In this document: positions 26,491 to 36,108 of the stretch, piece after piece
How positions within the stretch are numbered: the stretch's first letter is position 1
How the letters are laid out: the number at the start of each line of letters is the position of its first letter
Assembly: GCA_020633295.1 (NCBI GenBank)
Contig: JACKDW010000007.1
Location: 124,001 to 188,000, forward strand
Length of the DNA stretch: 64,000 nt
Direction of reading: 5' to 3'
Source: Myxococcales bacterium
GTDB taxonomy: Bacteria > Myxococcota_A > Polyangia > Nannocystales > Nannocystaceae
Position numbers and translations under genes: made by a program
Notes under the pieces: model-generated
What the model was told of the DNA's origin: nothing
Seen by the model: only the letters and a program-made list of their open reading frames with translations
Databases searched by the model: none

Positions 26491-27063
26491 CTAGCCGGTT
26501 TTTCCCCGCTTCTTGCGGCTGGGCGCGCTCACGCGCTGCAGCGGCGCGACGGGGAGATGTGGATCACACGGCGTCGAGAACAGGCTTGCGTCGTAGCCGG
26601 CCGCCATCCCGTCGAACTCGACCTCCTCGCGCGGCCGCAGGCGACGGCGAGCGTCCTCGTCGGGCGCCACGTCGTCGAGTCGCAGGCTGGTCTGCTGGGG
26701 CTCGGTCTCCTCGGGCTCCGAGCGACGCCGCTTGACCGGGGTCGGCTTGACCGGGGCGCCGTTCAAGACGCGCCTGAACTCCGAGCCAGGTTTAAAATCC
26801 ACCGTGAAGCTCGAGTTGATCTTCATCGGCTCCAGCGTGCGCGGGTTGACGCCCTTCCGCGCGTTGCGCTTCTTCTTCGTGAAGGTGCCGAAGCCGGGGT
26901 AGGTGAAGCGCGGGGTCTGATTCCGAGTGATGCGCGCCCTGGCGAAGTAGTTGCCGAGCTCCTCGAAGGCCACGTCCAGGACCTGCTGGATCGCCTTCTT
27001 GGTCAACTCCGGTGGCAGCTGGCGTGAGCGTGCAATCTTCTCGATCAGTTCGGCTTTCGTCAT
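26491..27063 (-). CDS. HU/IHF-family DNA-binding protein with C-terminal extension
   Basis: The first 95 residues are an HU-type histone-like protein: MTKAELIEKIARSRQLPPEL, then the beta-arm region FTYPGFGTFTKKKRNARKGV and NPRTLEPMKINSSFTVDFKP. Canonical HU is about 90 residues. Here about 95 residues follow, with a Lys/Arg-Pro segment (VKPTPVKRRRSEPEE), an acidic part and a basic end (SRKKRGKTG). The arm lacks the usual RNPxT; the equivalent reads VNPRTLEP, keeping the Pro. It may be a nucleoid protein or a specialised regulator. It is the gene upstream of the MMPL exporter. Confidence 0.88.
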   Translation of the reverse strand: MTKAELIEKIARSRQLPPELTKKAIQQVLDVAFEELGNYFARARITRNQTPRFTYPGFGTFTKKKRNARKGVNPRTLEPMKINSSFTVDFKPGSEFRRVLNGAPVKPTPVKRRRSEPEETEPQQTSLRLDDVAPDEDARRRLRPREEVEFDGMAAGYDASLFSTPCDPHLPVAPLQRVSAPSRKKRGKTG

Positions 27064-27413
27064 TGATCCACCGCGAGTGTCCCGGCGCTGTTCGAGGACG
27101 GATTTTGAACTTTATGGATCGACTCCTCGGGCGTCAACATCTTCGGTCTCGAGCGTCCTGCGCGATCGATCGTTCGCGACGCGCACGCGACACACGCAGT
27201 CGCTCCGTCCGCGGTCGCCGAACCCCGTTGTCTGGTCGCGATCCCGTGACGCACCGCGAGCTCGACCAACCGACGTCATCCGCGCGCGCGAGAGATCACC
27301 CGCGACCGATGCACCTGCATGGACGCGGACCGTGGACAGACCTTCTCGGCGGCCGACGATCGTCGACGATCATTGACGCTGGGTCGCGGCTCGTTCGCGA
27401 GCTGGCGACGTGA
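27064..27413. promoter_or_regulatory. Intergenic region upstream of the HU-like gene
   Basis: About 350 bp between the end of udg and the HU start, both on the minus strand. It must contain the HU promoter. A perfect 14-bp palindrome, GATCGTCGACGATC, lies at 27358-27371, near the udg stop. I see no gene and no clear -35/-10 pair. Confidence 0.45.
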
Positions 27414-28694
27414 TCACGATTCTCCGGAGGGACCTGGAGCGCCGCGCAGCGCTTGCATGGCCACGCGGAGATCGGCGTACACGTCCTGCTCGGCCCGCGA
27501 CGGCCCGTCTCGCTGCCCCCGCGCTTCACGCTGCTCCTCCGACTCGCGCCGGAGCACGTACGACGGATGGTACGTGACGACCAGCGGCACCACGATGCTC
27601 GCCTCGCGCTGCTCGTACCGCATCACGCGGCCTCGCATGGCGCGCAGCGAGAGCGGCTGCGAATTCTCGAGCAGGAGGTTTCCCGCGTGACGGCCGAGCG
27701 CGACGATCACCCGCGGCTGAATCGCCCGGATCTGCGCGCGCAGGAACGGGGAGCAGCGCGCGACCTCGGGCGGCGAGGGATCGCGGTTGTTCGGCGGCCG
27801 ACACTTCAGGACGTTGGCGATGTACACGTCGTCGCGGCGCATGCCGAGCCACTCGACCCAGCGCGTCAATCGCTGACCCGCGCGACCGACGAAGGGGATG
27901 CCCTGCCGATCCTCGTCCGCGCCGGGCGCTTCGCCGATAAACATCAGGTCGGCCTCGGGGTTGCCGACGCCGAAGACGATGGTGCGTCGCGTCCGCGCGA
28001 GGCCACAGCGCGCGCAGTCGCCGACGTTGCGCTCCCGCAGGTACTGCAGCTTCTCGGCGGCCGACCACTCGCGCGCGCGCGCTCGCAGCTGCTGGTCACC
28101 GCGACCTGATGAAGGCGCGCGCGCCTGCGGGCGAGACTGGGCACCCGGTTGCGAGCCCGGCCGCTGCTGGGCAGGGCGCTGCGGACGCTGCGACGGAGGT
28201 TGCGGTTGCGGCGGTCGTTGCTGCGAATGTTGTTGCGGTCGTTGCGGCGGTCGTTGCGGCGGTCGTTGCGGCGGTTGTTGCTGCGAATGTTGTTGCGGGC
28301 GCGGCGAATGTTGTTGCGGGCGCGGCGAAGGTTGTTGCGGGCGCGGCGAAGGTTGTTGCGGCGAAGGTTGTTGCGGGCGCGGCTGCGCGCGTTGCTGCGG
28401 CTGGCCTGGTTGCGTGCTCGGTCGGCGCTCAGCCGCCGGCGCGGGGGCGGATGCGTCCACGGCGGGCGCGTACACATCGGACGTCGACGCCTGCGCTTCG
28501 GGCGATGGCGCGTGCGGCTCGGATGGCGCGGCCGCGCGCTCCTCCTCGAGATCGTCGGCCGCCGACGCCTCCGGCTGCGGCATGGCGAGCGCCGAGACGT
28601 ACTGCACGCCGCGGAACTCGTGGAGGTGGCGGAGCAGCGTGGCGAAGTCCCGCGCGAGCGCCTGCGGGCTGTCGGATCTGGCCAGCTGCGTCAC
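27414..28694 (-). CDS. Family-4-type uracil-DNA glycosylase with Pro/Gln-rich linker
   Basis: The C-terminal 210 residues are a UDG of the iron-sulfur class: four Cys (CARC, VLKC, VARC) that hold the 4Fe-4S cluster, the catalytic FIGEAPGADEDRQGIPFVG segment and the late VVTYHPSYVLR motif. It removes uracil from DNA to start base-excision repair. The first 40 residues (QALARDFATLLRHLHEFRGV) are a small helical region seen in relatives, but between it and the enzyme lie about 130 residues of PQQPSPRPQQHS-type repeats. GTG at 28694 overlaps the coaBC stop (GTGA), so it is translationally coupled as the last gene of the long fab-rib cluster. Confidence 0.93.
   Translation of the reverse strand: MTQLARSDSPQALARDFATLLRHLHEFRGVQYVSALAMPQPEASAADDLEEERAAAPSEPHAPSPEAQASTSDVYAPAVDASAPAPAAERRPSTQPGQPQQRAQPRPQQPSPQQPSPRPQQPSPRPQQHSPRPQQHSQQQPPQRPPQRPPQRPQQHSQQRPPQPQPPSQRPQRPAQQRPGSQPGAQSRPQARAPSSGRGDQQLRARAREWSAAEKLQYLRERNVGDCARCGLARTRRTIVFGVGNPEADLMFIGEAPGADEDRQGIPFVGRAGQRLTRWVEWLGMRRDDVYIANVLKCRPPNNRDPSPPEVARCSPFLRAQIRAIQPRVIVALGRHAGNLLLENSQPLSLRAMRGRVMRYEQREASIVVPLVVTYHPSYVLRRESEEQREARGQRDGPSRAEQDVYADLRVAMQALRGAPGPSGES
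28196..28390 (-). repeat. Tandem repeats encoding the Pro/Gln linker of UDG
   Basis: Two repeat types adjoin. From about 28228, 12-bp GGTCGTTGCGGC units encode PPQR. From about 28290, 21-bp units of the form TTGTTGCGGGCGCGGCGAAG encode PRPQQPS or PRPQQHS. All unit lengths are multiples of three, so the frame survives length changes. Confidence 0.8.
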
Positions 28695-29976
28695 GCGGCC
28701 CTCCAGAGGCGCTCACCGAGTCGCTCGAGGATCCAGCGCGCGAGCTCGAGCTTCTCCACCGGAGGTCCCGAGGGCATGACCTCAAGCTCCTCCTCATCGC
28801 CGTCCGCGCCGCGCACGAGCAGGTGCCCGGCGTTGGTCGAGCTCGAGAAGCCGAGGCCCGGCACGCCCACGCGGTTGACGAACAGCGCGTGCGCGCCCTT
28901 GGCCGCCAGCTTGGCGGCGCCGAGGCGCACGAGCTCGCGCTCGACCTCGGCGGCGTCGCCCTCGGCCGTCTGGGCCGCGAAGCCGAGGAAGCGCGTGCGC
29001 GCGCCGTGACGCGCGACGAGGGTCTTGAGGATGTCGACCGCGGCGCGCCAGCGCGTCGTCGCGAGCGACTGGATGAGCGCCTGCTTGCCGAGCTTGCCGG
29101 CGCTCGGCTGCTCGACCTCGAGGTCGCCGACCGCGGCGACCATGGCGACGAGGTCGACGGTCCGCTCGCCCGCGCTCAGCCGCTCCTCCATGGCGTCGAG
29201 CAGCTCGCGCGCGGTCGTCACGTCAACTCGCTCGACGCCGCGCGGGCTCGGGCGATCGACAGGGCCGGAGACCAGCGTGACGTCGGCGCCGAGCTCGTAG
29301 GCCGCAGCCGCGAGCGCGTAACCCATGCTGCCGGTCGACGCGTTGGTGATGAAGCGGACCGGGTCGAGGTACGTGCGCGTCGGGCCGGCCGACACGAGCA
29401 CGCGCCGCCCCGCCCAGGGGTTACCCGGCTGGCGACTGGCGAGCAGGCGGCAGGCGGCGTCGACGATGAACTCGGGGTCGATCATGCGCCCCTCGCCGAC
29501 CCAGCCGCAGGCGAGCGCGCCGGCGTCGGGGCCGACGAAGCTCGCGCCGAACTCCCGCAGGCGCGCGAGGTTGGACCGCGTCGCCGGGTGCCGCCACATG
29601 TTCGTGTTCATCGCCGGGGCCCAGAGCACCGGCGCCTGGGTCGCGAGCAGCACGCAGCTCGCGAGGTCGTTGGCGCGGCCGTGGGCGGCGCGCGCGAGGA
29701 GGTCGGCGGTCGCGGGCGCGACGATGATCAGATCGGGCCAATCGGCCAGCTCGATGTGACCGACGGCGCCCTCGGCCGAGGCGTCGAGCAAGGCCGTCCG
29801 CACGGGGCGCCCGGACACCGTCGAGAGCGCCATCTCGGTGACGAAGGCGCGCGCGGCCTCGGTCGTGATGACCTGCACGGCGAAGCCCGCCTTGACGAGC
29901 GCGCGCACGAGCGCGGGCGCCTTGTAGGCGGCGATCCCCCCGCTGACGATCAGGACGACGCGCGCGCGCGGCTCAG

Positions 29977-29980
<4 letters not shown>
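28691..29980 (-). CDS. coaBC: Bifunctional phosphopantothenoylcysteine decarboxylase/synthase
   Basis: CoaBC makes 4'-phosphopantetheine precursor for coenzyme A: CoaC (flavoprotein decarboxylase) at the N-terminus and CoaB (synthase) at the C-terminus. Seen are VVLIVSGGIAAYKAPALVRA, the PASANT-like loop APATADLLARAAHGRANDL, WAPAMNTNMWRHPATRSNL (the family's PAMNxxMW), ACGWVGEGRM, and, for CoaB, VSAGPTRTYLDPVRFITNAS and FLGFAAQT. I start it at GTG 29980, which overlaps the ribBA stop (GTGA) and gives 429 residues; the frame is open further but encodes antisense-like Arg-rich sequence. It supplies CoA for the fatty-acid genes upstream. Confidence 0.95.
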
Positions 29981-31185
<1,205 letters not shown>

Positions 31186-31218
31186 GTGCTCACCTCTCCG
31201 TTCGCTAGTGCCCTGCCC

Positions 31219-31878
31219 TCACGGCTCCTCGAGGTAGCCCGCCTCGGCCAGCAGCCCGCGCGTGACGCCCGGCGGGCCGCGGCGCGGGTCGCCGAACTCG
31301 AGCAGCCGGGCGACGTAGCGCGCGAGCACGTCGACCTCGAGGTTGACCGCGTCCCCGACCGCGCGCGCGCCCAGGGTCGTGACCGCGAGCGTGTGCGGGA
31401 TGACGCCGACCGAGAACCCGCGCACGTCGACCTCGTTGATCGTGAGGCTCACGCCGTCGACGCAGATCGAGCCCTTGCTGGCGATGAAGGGGACCAGCTC
31501 GGCGGGGGCGTTGAACCAGATCTTGATCGCGTCGCCGCGACGCTCGAGGCTGCGGACGGCGCCGCAGCCGTCCACGTGCCCGGAGACCAGGTGACCGCCG
31601 AGCGCGTCGCCCATGCGCAGCGCGGGCTCGAGGTTGACCGCGTCGCCGACCGAGAGCGCGCCGAGCGTGGTCTTCGCCAGGGTCTCGAAGGCGGCCTCGG
31701 CCGAGAAGCCGCGCTCGTCGGCGCGCGTCACCGTGAGGCAGACGCCCGAGATCGCCACGCTCGCGCCGAGGACGCGGTCGCGCTCGGACAGGCTCGCGGC
31801 GATCGTCAGGACCTTGCTCTGCGACCGGGGCGTGAGCTCCCGGACGGTCCCGATCATCTGCACGAGCCCGGTGAACAT
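31219..31878 (-). CDS. ribE: Riboflavin synthase alpha chain
   Basis: Converts two 6,7-dimethyl-8-ribityllumazine molecules into riboflavin. The 219-residue protein begins MFTGLVQMIGTVREL, the invariant N-terminus, and shows the two homologous lumazine-binding repeats (LGASVAISGVCLTVTRADER; GGHLVSGHVDGCGAV; ASKGSICVDGVSLTINEVDV; LAVTTLGARAVGDAVNLEVD). It lies between ribD and ribB; a hairpin with a T-run lies just upstream. Lumazine synthase (ribH) is not in this cluster. Confidence 0.97.
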   Translation of the reverse strand: MFTGLVQMIGTVRELTPRSQSKVLTIAASLSERDRVLGASVAISGVCLTVTRADERGFSAEAAFETLAKTTLGALSVGDAVNLEPALRMGDALGGHLVSGHVDGCGAVRSLERRGDAIKIWFNAPAELVPFIASKGSICVDGVSLTINEVDVRGFSVGVIPHTLAVTTLGARAVGDAVNLEVDVLARYVARLLEFGDPRRGPPGVTRGLLAEAGYLEEP

Positions 31879-31898
31879 TCGGGGACGTTATGGCACAA

Positions 31899-31935
31899 AA
31901 CCCCGCTCCTCGCAGGAGCGCGTGTTCTCACACGC
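31899..31935 (-). terminator. Two hairpins with T-run between ribD and ribE
   Basis: On the minus strand GCGTGT-gaga-ACACGC (31935-31920) is followed by GCTCCT-gcg-AGGAGC (31919-31905) and then GGGGTTTTGTG. The second hairpin with its T-run looks like a weak intrinsic terminator or attenuator inside the riboflavin operon, about 25 bp before ribE. I see no FMN riboswitch consensus. Confidence 0.5.
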
Positions 31936-31971
31936 GCCCGTGACGACGCGGGTCGCGGCTCGCTTCGGCGC

Positions 31972-33103
31972 TCACTCGGCGGCGTGGCGATCGGTGAGCG
32001 CGGCCTGCCCGGGGCGCTCGAGCACGTAGAGCGTGTCCTGCCCGACCGTCTCGCGCTCGCGGATGTTGACGCGCGGAGCCAGCGCGACCGTGCTCCAGTG
32101 CAAGCCCGGCAGCAGCGGGACGCCGTCGCCGAGCAGCACGGGCGCGTGGAACAGGTACCAGCGATTCCACAGCTGCGCGCCGACGAACGAGGCCAGCAGG
32201 TGACCGCCGCCCTCGACCAGGACCGAGCGGATCGGCCGACAGCCGAGGACCTCGAGCGCGGCCGCGACGTCGACGCGCCCGCGCTCGTCGCTGCGGACCT
32301 CGAGGCCGCTGGCGCCAGTCGCCGAGAGCGCGCGTCGACGCTCCTGGGACGCGCGCTCGGTGTGCAGGACCAGGGTGCCCGCGCGCAGCAGCCGTGGGCG
32401 CGTCTCGCCGGCGACCCCGCGCAGCGTGCTGTCGAACACGATCGGGATCGGATCTGTCCCTTCAACCATGCGCACGGTGAGCTTCGGATCGTCCCGCAGC
32501 AGCGTCGAGACGCCGATGGCGATGGCGTGATGCTCCGCGCGCAGCGCGTGGACGTGCGCGCGCGCGGGCTTGCCCGTGATCCAGCGGCTGTCGCCGGTCG
32601 GGCAGCCCATCCGCCCGTCGAGCGAGCACGCCGCCTTGAGCGTGATGTACGGCCGCCCCGTGCGCTCGTGGACCAGGTAGTGCTCGTGGACGCGCGCGCA
32701 GTGCTCGTACAGCACGCGCTCGCGCACGCGCACGCCCGCGCGCTCGAGCACCTCGCGCCCTCGCCCGCGGGCGTGCGGCGCCGGATCGCGGACGCCGTAC
32801 GCGACCTCGGCGACGCCGGCGGCGATCAGCGCGTCGGTGCACGGCGGCGTGCGGCCGAAGTGGGAACATGGCTCAAGGGTCACGTAGACCGTGGACCCGC
32901 GCGCGCGCGCCCCCGCCCGCTCGAGCGCCGCGACCTCCCGCGTGCGGGCCGCCGGTCGGCGCGCTGCGGGCGGCGCCGACGACCTGGCCGTCGTGGACGA
33001 CGACCGCGCCGACACAGGGGTTGGGATAGGTCGAGCCGGTGCCCTCGCGGGCGAGCCGCAACGCCATCCCCATGTAGTGTGCGTCGACTTCCGAACCGGA
33101 CAT
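31972..33103 (-). CDS. ribD: Riboflavin biosynthesis protein RibD, apparently frameshifted
   Basis: RibD deaminates and reduces the pyrimidine intermediate of riboflavin synthesis. The N-terminus (MSGSEVDAHYMGMALRLARE, TYPNPCVGAVVVHDG) lies in the frame of 33103. After GGPHA the frame must change: the following REVAALERAG, STVYVTLEPCSHFGRTPPCT and the whole reductase domain (YITLKAACSLDGRMGCPTGD, SVLVEGGGHLLASF) are in the frame of 33015. One extra G in GCGGGAGG (32937-32939 on the plus strand) accounts for it. The operon position and otherwise intact motifs suggest a sequencing error or a very recent mutation rather than decay. Confidence 0.88.
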
Positions 33104-33168
33104 GACCGCTCGCCCCGACTATGCCACGGCTCACGGCGACGCGCGCCGGCGACGAACCGACCGCAAGC

Positions 33169-33783
33169 TCACGATGGGCGCTCGGACCCCGAGGACCCCG
33201 AGGACCCCGAGGACCGGCTCGACCGCGCGCGCCCGCGGGCGGGCTTCTCGGGCTCGGGCTCCCGCGCCGCGACGACCTGGCCGCGCTTGTCGAACTCGAA
33301 CAGGGTCCGCTGGCCCTCGATGTTGATCTTCTCGGCCTTCTCCATCTCCCGCAGGAGCAGCTCAAACTCGGACACGGTGTCGAAGCTGCGGTAGACCGAC
33401 ACGAAGCGGACGAACGCGACCTGATCGAGGGCGTAGAGGTGATGCATGATGCGCTCGCCGATCTCGATCGAGCGCAGCTCGCCGTCGCCGCGGGTCTCGG
33501 CCCACTGCGCGACCTGGCGCACGATGTCCTCGAGCTGACCGGAGTTCACCGGGCGCTTGCGACACGCGAGCTTGAGCCCGGCGAGGATCTTGTCGCGATC
33601 GAAGGGCTGCTTGTGACCCTCGCGCTTGACCACGACGGGCAGCGCCTTGGCGACGCGCTCGCGCGTGGTGAAGCGATGCCCGCAGCTCCGACACATCCGG
33701 CGCCTTCGGATCTCGAAGCCGTCACCGCTGTCGCGCGAGTCGAGGACCTTGGTGCTCGCGCTTCGACAGACCGGACAGAGCAC
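33169..33783 (-). CDS. nrdR: Transcriptional repressor NrdR with C-terminal extension
   Basis: NrdR represses ribonucleotide reductase genes through a zinc ribbon and an ATP-cone. The zinc ribbon (MLCPVCRSASTKVLDSRDSG, CRSCGHRFTTRERV) and the ATP-cone (VVVKREGHKQPFDRDKILAG, LDQVAFVRFVSVYRSFDTVS) are complete within 155 residues. About 45 extra residues follow: a Lys/Glu/Pro part and a Ser/Gly/Arg tail ending SSGSSGSSGSERPS, encoded by a 9-bp tandem repeat. It lies between rpiB and ribD, a common place for nrdR in proteobacteria. Confidence 0.96.
   Translation of the reverse strand: MLCPVCRSASTKVLDSRDSGDGFEIRRRRMCRSCGHRFTTRERVAKALPVVVKREGHKQPFDRDKILAGLKLACRKRPVNSGQLEDIVRQVAQWAETRGDGELRSIEIGERIMHHLYALDQVAFVRFVSVYRSFDTVSEFELLLREMEKAEKINIEGQRTLFEFDKRGQVVAAREPEPEKPARGRARSSRSSGSSGSSGSERPS
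33185..33211 (-). repeat. 9-bp tandem repeat encoding the NrdR Ser-Ser-Gly tail
   Basis: GACCCCGAG occurs three times in a row at 33185-33193, 33194-33202 and 33203-33211, encoding repeated Ser-Gly-Ser units at the end of NrdR. Changes in copy number would keep the frame. Confidence 0.8.
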
Positions 33784-33816
33784 CGCGTATCACCCCTCTC
33801 CGCCGGTCCACGCCCG

Positions 33817-34293
33817 TCAGGAGCCCGCGCGCATCAGCTTGTCGACGCGCCGCTGGTGGCGACCGCCCTCGAAGCTCGTCGCCGCGAACTCGCGCGCCAG
33901 CGCCTTCGCCAGCTCGCTGCCGAGCACGCGCTGCCCGAGGCAGAGCACGTTCGCGTCGTTGTGCGCGCGGGCCATCCGCGCGCTGAACACGTCTCCGACC
34001 AGGGCCGCGCGGATCCCCGGGATCCGGTTCGCCGTCATCGCCATGCCCTGCCCGGTCCCGCACACCAGCAACCCGAAGGACCCCGGGTCCTCGAGCAGCC
34101 GTCGACACACCGTGACGGCGATGTCGGGGTAATCGGCGCTCTCGTCCGCGGACCGCGGCCCGGCCGTGCTCATGATCGTGTGCCCGTCGGCGGTGAGCAC
34201 CGCCGCGAGCTCGTCACGCAGCTCGACGCCGCCGTGATCGCTCCCGAGATGAAACCTGCAAGCTCGCACGGTTCGCGTACGCTCCGTGCACAC
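33817..34293 (-). CDS. rpiB: Ribose-5-phosphate isomerase B
   Basis: Interconverts ribose 5-phosphate and ribulose 5-phosphate; the latter is the substrate of RibB in the same cluster. The 158-residue protein has FHLGSDHGGVELRDEL, YPDIAVTVC, LVCGTGQGMAMTANRIPGIR, ARAHNDANVLCLGQRVLGSE, all typical of RpiB/LacAB. The start may be GTG at 34293 or GTG at 34269; the second matches the family start better. It is the link between the fab genes and the nrdR-rib genes. Confidence 0.94.
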   Translation of the reverse strand: MCTERTRTVRACRFHLGSDHGGVELRDELAAVLTADGHTIMSTAGPRSADESADYPDIAVTVCRRLLEDPGSFGLLVCGTGQGMAMTANRIPGIRAALVGDVFSARMARAHNDANVLCLGQRVLGSELAKALAREFAATSFEGGRHQRRVDKLMRAGS

Positions 34294-34402
34294 AGTATCA
34301 CGCGGCCGCGCAGAACGAACAGAAGATGGCGAGCGGCCCGCCAGCGGCGATCGCGGGCGACCGCTGCGACCCGTGGCGTCACCTGCTGACGCGCCTGAGG
34401 AC

Positions 34403-35671
34403 TCAGGGGACAGATCGCAGGATGAGGCACGCGTTGGTGCCCCCGAAGCCGAAGCTGTTGCTCATCGCGTACTCGACCCGCAGCTCTCGCGCCGTGTGCG
34501 GGATGTAGTCGAGGTCGCAGGCCGGATCGGGATCGTCGAGGTTGATGGTCGGGGGCAGCACGCCGCGCTGCAGCGCCAACGCGACGATCGCGGCCTCAAG
34601 GCCGCCGGCGGCGCCGAGCAGGTGTCCGTGCATCGACTTCGTCGAGGACACCGCGAGCTGGTCCGCGTGCTCCTTGAACGCCCCGCGGATCGCCTGGGTC
34701 TCGAGCGCGTCGGCGATCGTCGACGTACCGTGGGCGTTGACGTAGCCGACCGCCTCGCGCGAGATCCCGGCGTCCGCGAGCGCGAGCTCCATGCAGCGCT
34801 GGGCGCCCTCGCCGTTCGGTGACGGCGCGGTCATGTGGTACGCGTCGCTGTTGAGCCCGTAGCCGACGACCTCGGCGATCGGGCGCGCGCCCCGTGCGAG
34901 CGCCCGCTCGAGCTCCTCGAGCACCACGATCCCGCAGCCCTCGCTGAGCACGAAGCCGTCGCGGTCCCGCGAGAACGGCCGCGAGGCCCTCGTCGGCTCG
35001 TCGTTGCGCGTGCTCAGGGCCCGCGCCGCGCAGAAGCCCCCGAGCCCGACCGGCGACACGGTGGACTCGGTGCCGCCGGCCACCATGACGTCGACGTCGC
35101 CGCGCTGGATCACGCGGAACGCCTCGCCGATCGAGTGCGCGCCGGTGGAGCAGGCCGACACGTGGCTGAGGCTCGGGCCCTTGAGCCGCTGGCGAATCGA
35201 GATCTGTCCGGCCGCGAGGTTGACGATCAGCGCGGGCACGAAGTACGGGCTGAAGGCGCGCCGCGGCGACTTGCCCTCGCTGAGCTCGCGGACCGCCTGC
35301 TCGAGCACGTTGACGCCGCCGAGGCCCGCGCCCACGTAGACGCCCATGCGCTCGTCGGGCGGGCGCGACTCGGCGTGGGCCGGGTCGACGGTGAGGCCCG
35401 CCTGCTCGAGCGCCATCGCGCCGGCCGCGACCGCGTACTGAATGAACAGGTCCATCTGCCGCAGCTCACGCTTGGCGAGCCACGGGGCGGGATCGAAGCC
35501 GCGGACCTCGCCGGCGATCTTCGCCGGGAACTCGGTCGTGTCGAAGCGCGTGATCGGGCCGATGCCCGAGACGCCGCCGACGAGCGCGCGCCAGTTGTCC
35601 TCGACGCCGATGCCGAGCGGGCTGATGAGGCCCATGCCGGTGACCACAACTCTGCGTGGTGAAACGGACAT
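34403..35671 (-). CDS. fabF: 3-oxoacyl-[acyl-carrier-protein] synthase II
   Basis: The elongating condensing enzyme of fatty-acid synthesis. The 422-residue product carries the Cys-His-His triad: VSACSTGAHSIGEAF (Cys), YVNAHGTSTIADALE (His) and STKSMHGHLLGAAGG (His), plus the NSFGFGGTNACLIL end. It begins RRVVVTGMGLISPLGIGVE. It follows acpP by 103 bp, as in most fab clusters. Confidence 0.98.
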   Translation of the reverse strand: MSVSPRRVVVTGMGLISPLGIGVEDNWRALVGGVSGIGPITRFDTTEFPAKIAGEVRGFDPAPWLAKRELRQMDLFIQYAVAAGAMALEQAGLTVDPAHAESRPPDERMGVYVGAGLGGVNVLEQAVRELSEGKSPRRAFSPYFVPALIVNLAAGQISIRQRLKGPSLSHVSACSTGAHSIGEAFRVIQRGDVDVMVAGGTESTVSPVGLGGFCAARALSTRNDEPTRASRPFSRDRDGFVLSEGCGIVVLEELERALARGARPIAEVVGYGLNSDAYHMTAPSPNGEGAQRCMELALADAGISREAVGYVNAHGTSTIADALETQAIRGAFKEHADQLAVSSTKSMHGHLLGAAGGLEAAIVALALQRGVLPPTINLDDPDPACDLDYIPHTARELRVEYAMSNSFGFGGTNACLILRSVP

Positions 35672-35774
35672 GTTCTACCTGACCTGTTCGTACGTATCTG
35701 CGGCTAATGACGCGGTCGCGGGCGCGTGAGACGACCGGTCTCTCGCGCCCGCCGAGGCCCACGGCCCGCGCGGA

Positions 35775-36023
35775 CTAGCTCGCCGACGCGGTGTGCGCCT
35801 CGATGTACTTGATCGCGTCGCCGACGGTGCGGATGCGATCGACCTCTTCGTCGGGGATCTTGACGCCGAACTTCTCCTCGAGCGCGAGCACCAGCTCCAC
35901 GATCGCCAGCGAGTCGGCGCCGAGGTCGTCGGTGAAGCTCGACGACGGCGTGGCCTGGTCGTCGGTGACGTCGAGCTGCTCGCAGATGATCGCAATCACA
36001 TCACTCTGGATACTGTTCGCCAT
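35775..36023 (-). CDS. acpP: Acyl carrier protein
   Basis: An 82-residue acidic protein that carries growing acyl chains on 4'-phosphopantetheine attached to Ser in the motif LGADSLAIVELVLALEEKFG. The helical pattern and length are standard. GAGG precedes the ATG at 36023. It lies between fabG and fabF. Confidence 0.97.
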   Translation of the reverse strand: MANSIQSDVIAIICEQLDVTDDQATPSSSFTDDLGADSLAIVELVLALEEKFGVKIPDEEVDRIRTVGDAIKYIEAHTASAS

Positions 36024-36108
36024 GATGGTGGTTCCTCAACTCTCGTTCGGGGCCCGATTGTAGTGTCGGGTTCAGTCATTCGTGGGCGCGCGCGCGCCCG
36101 AGCTCGGT

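Noticed and set aside
28196..28390. Possible CRISPR array
   Set aside because: The repeats have no unique spacers, are multiples of 3 bp and lie in frame inside the UDG gene.
31972..33103. ribD called as a decayed pseudogene
   Set aside because: Only one base is out of place; all downstream motifs are intact and it lies in a complete operon, so decay is not supported.
33104..33168. Possible FMN riboswitch before ribD
   Set aside because: The gap is only 65 bp and shows no FMN-riboswitch consensus.
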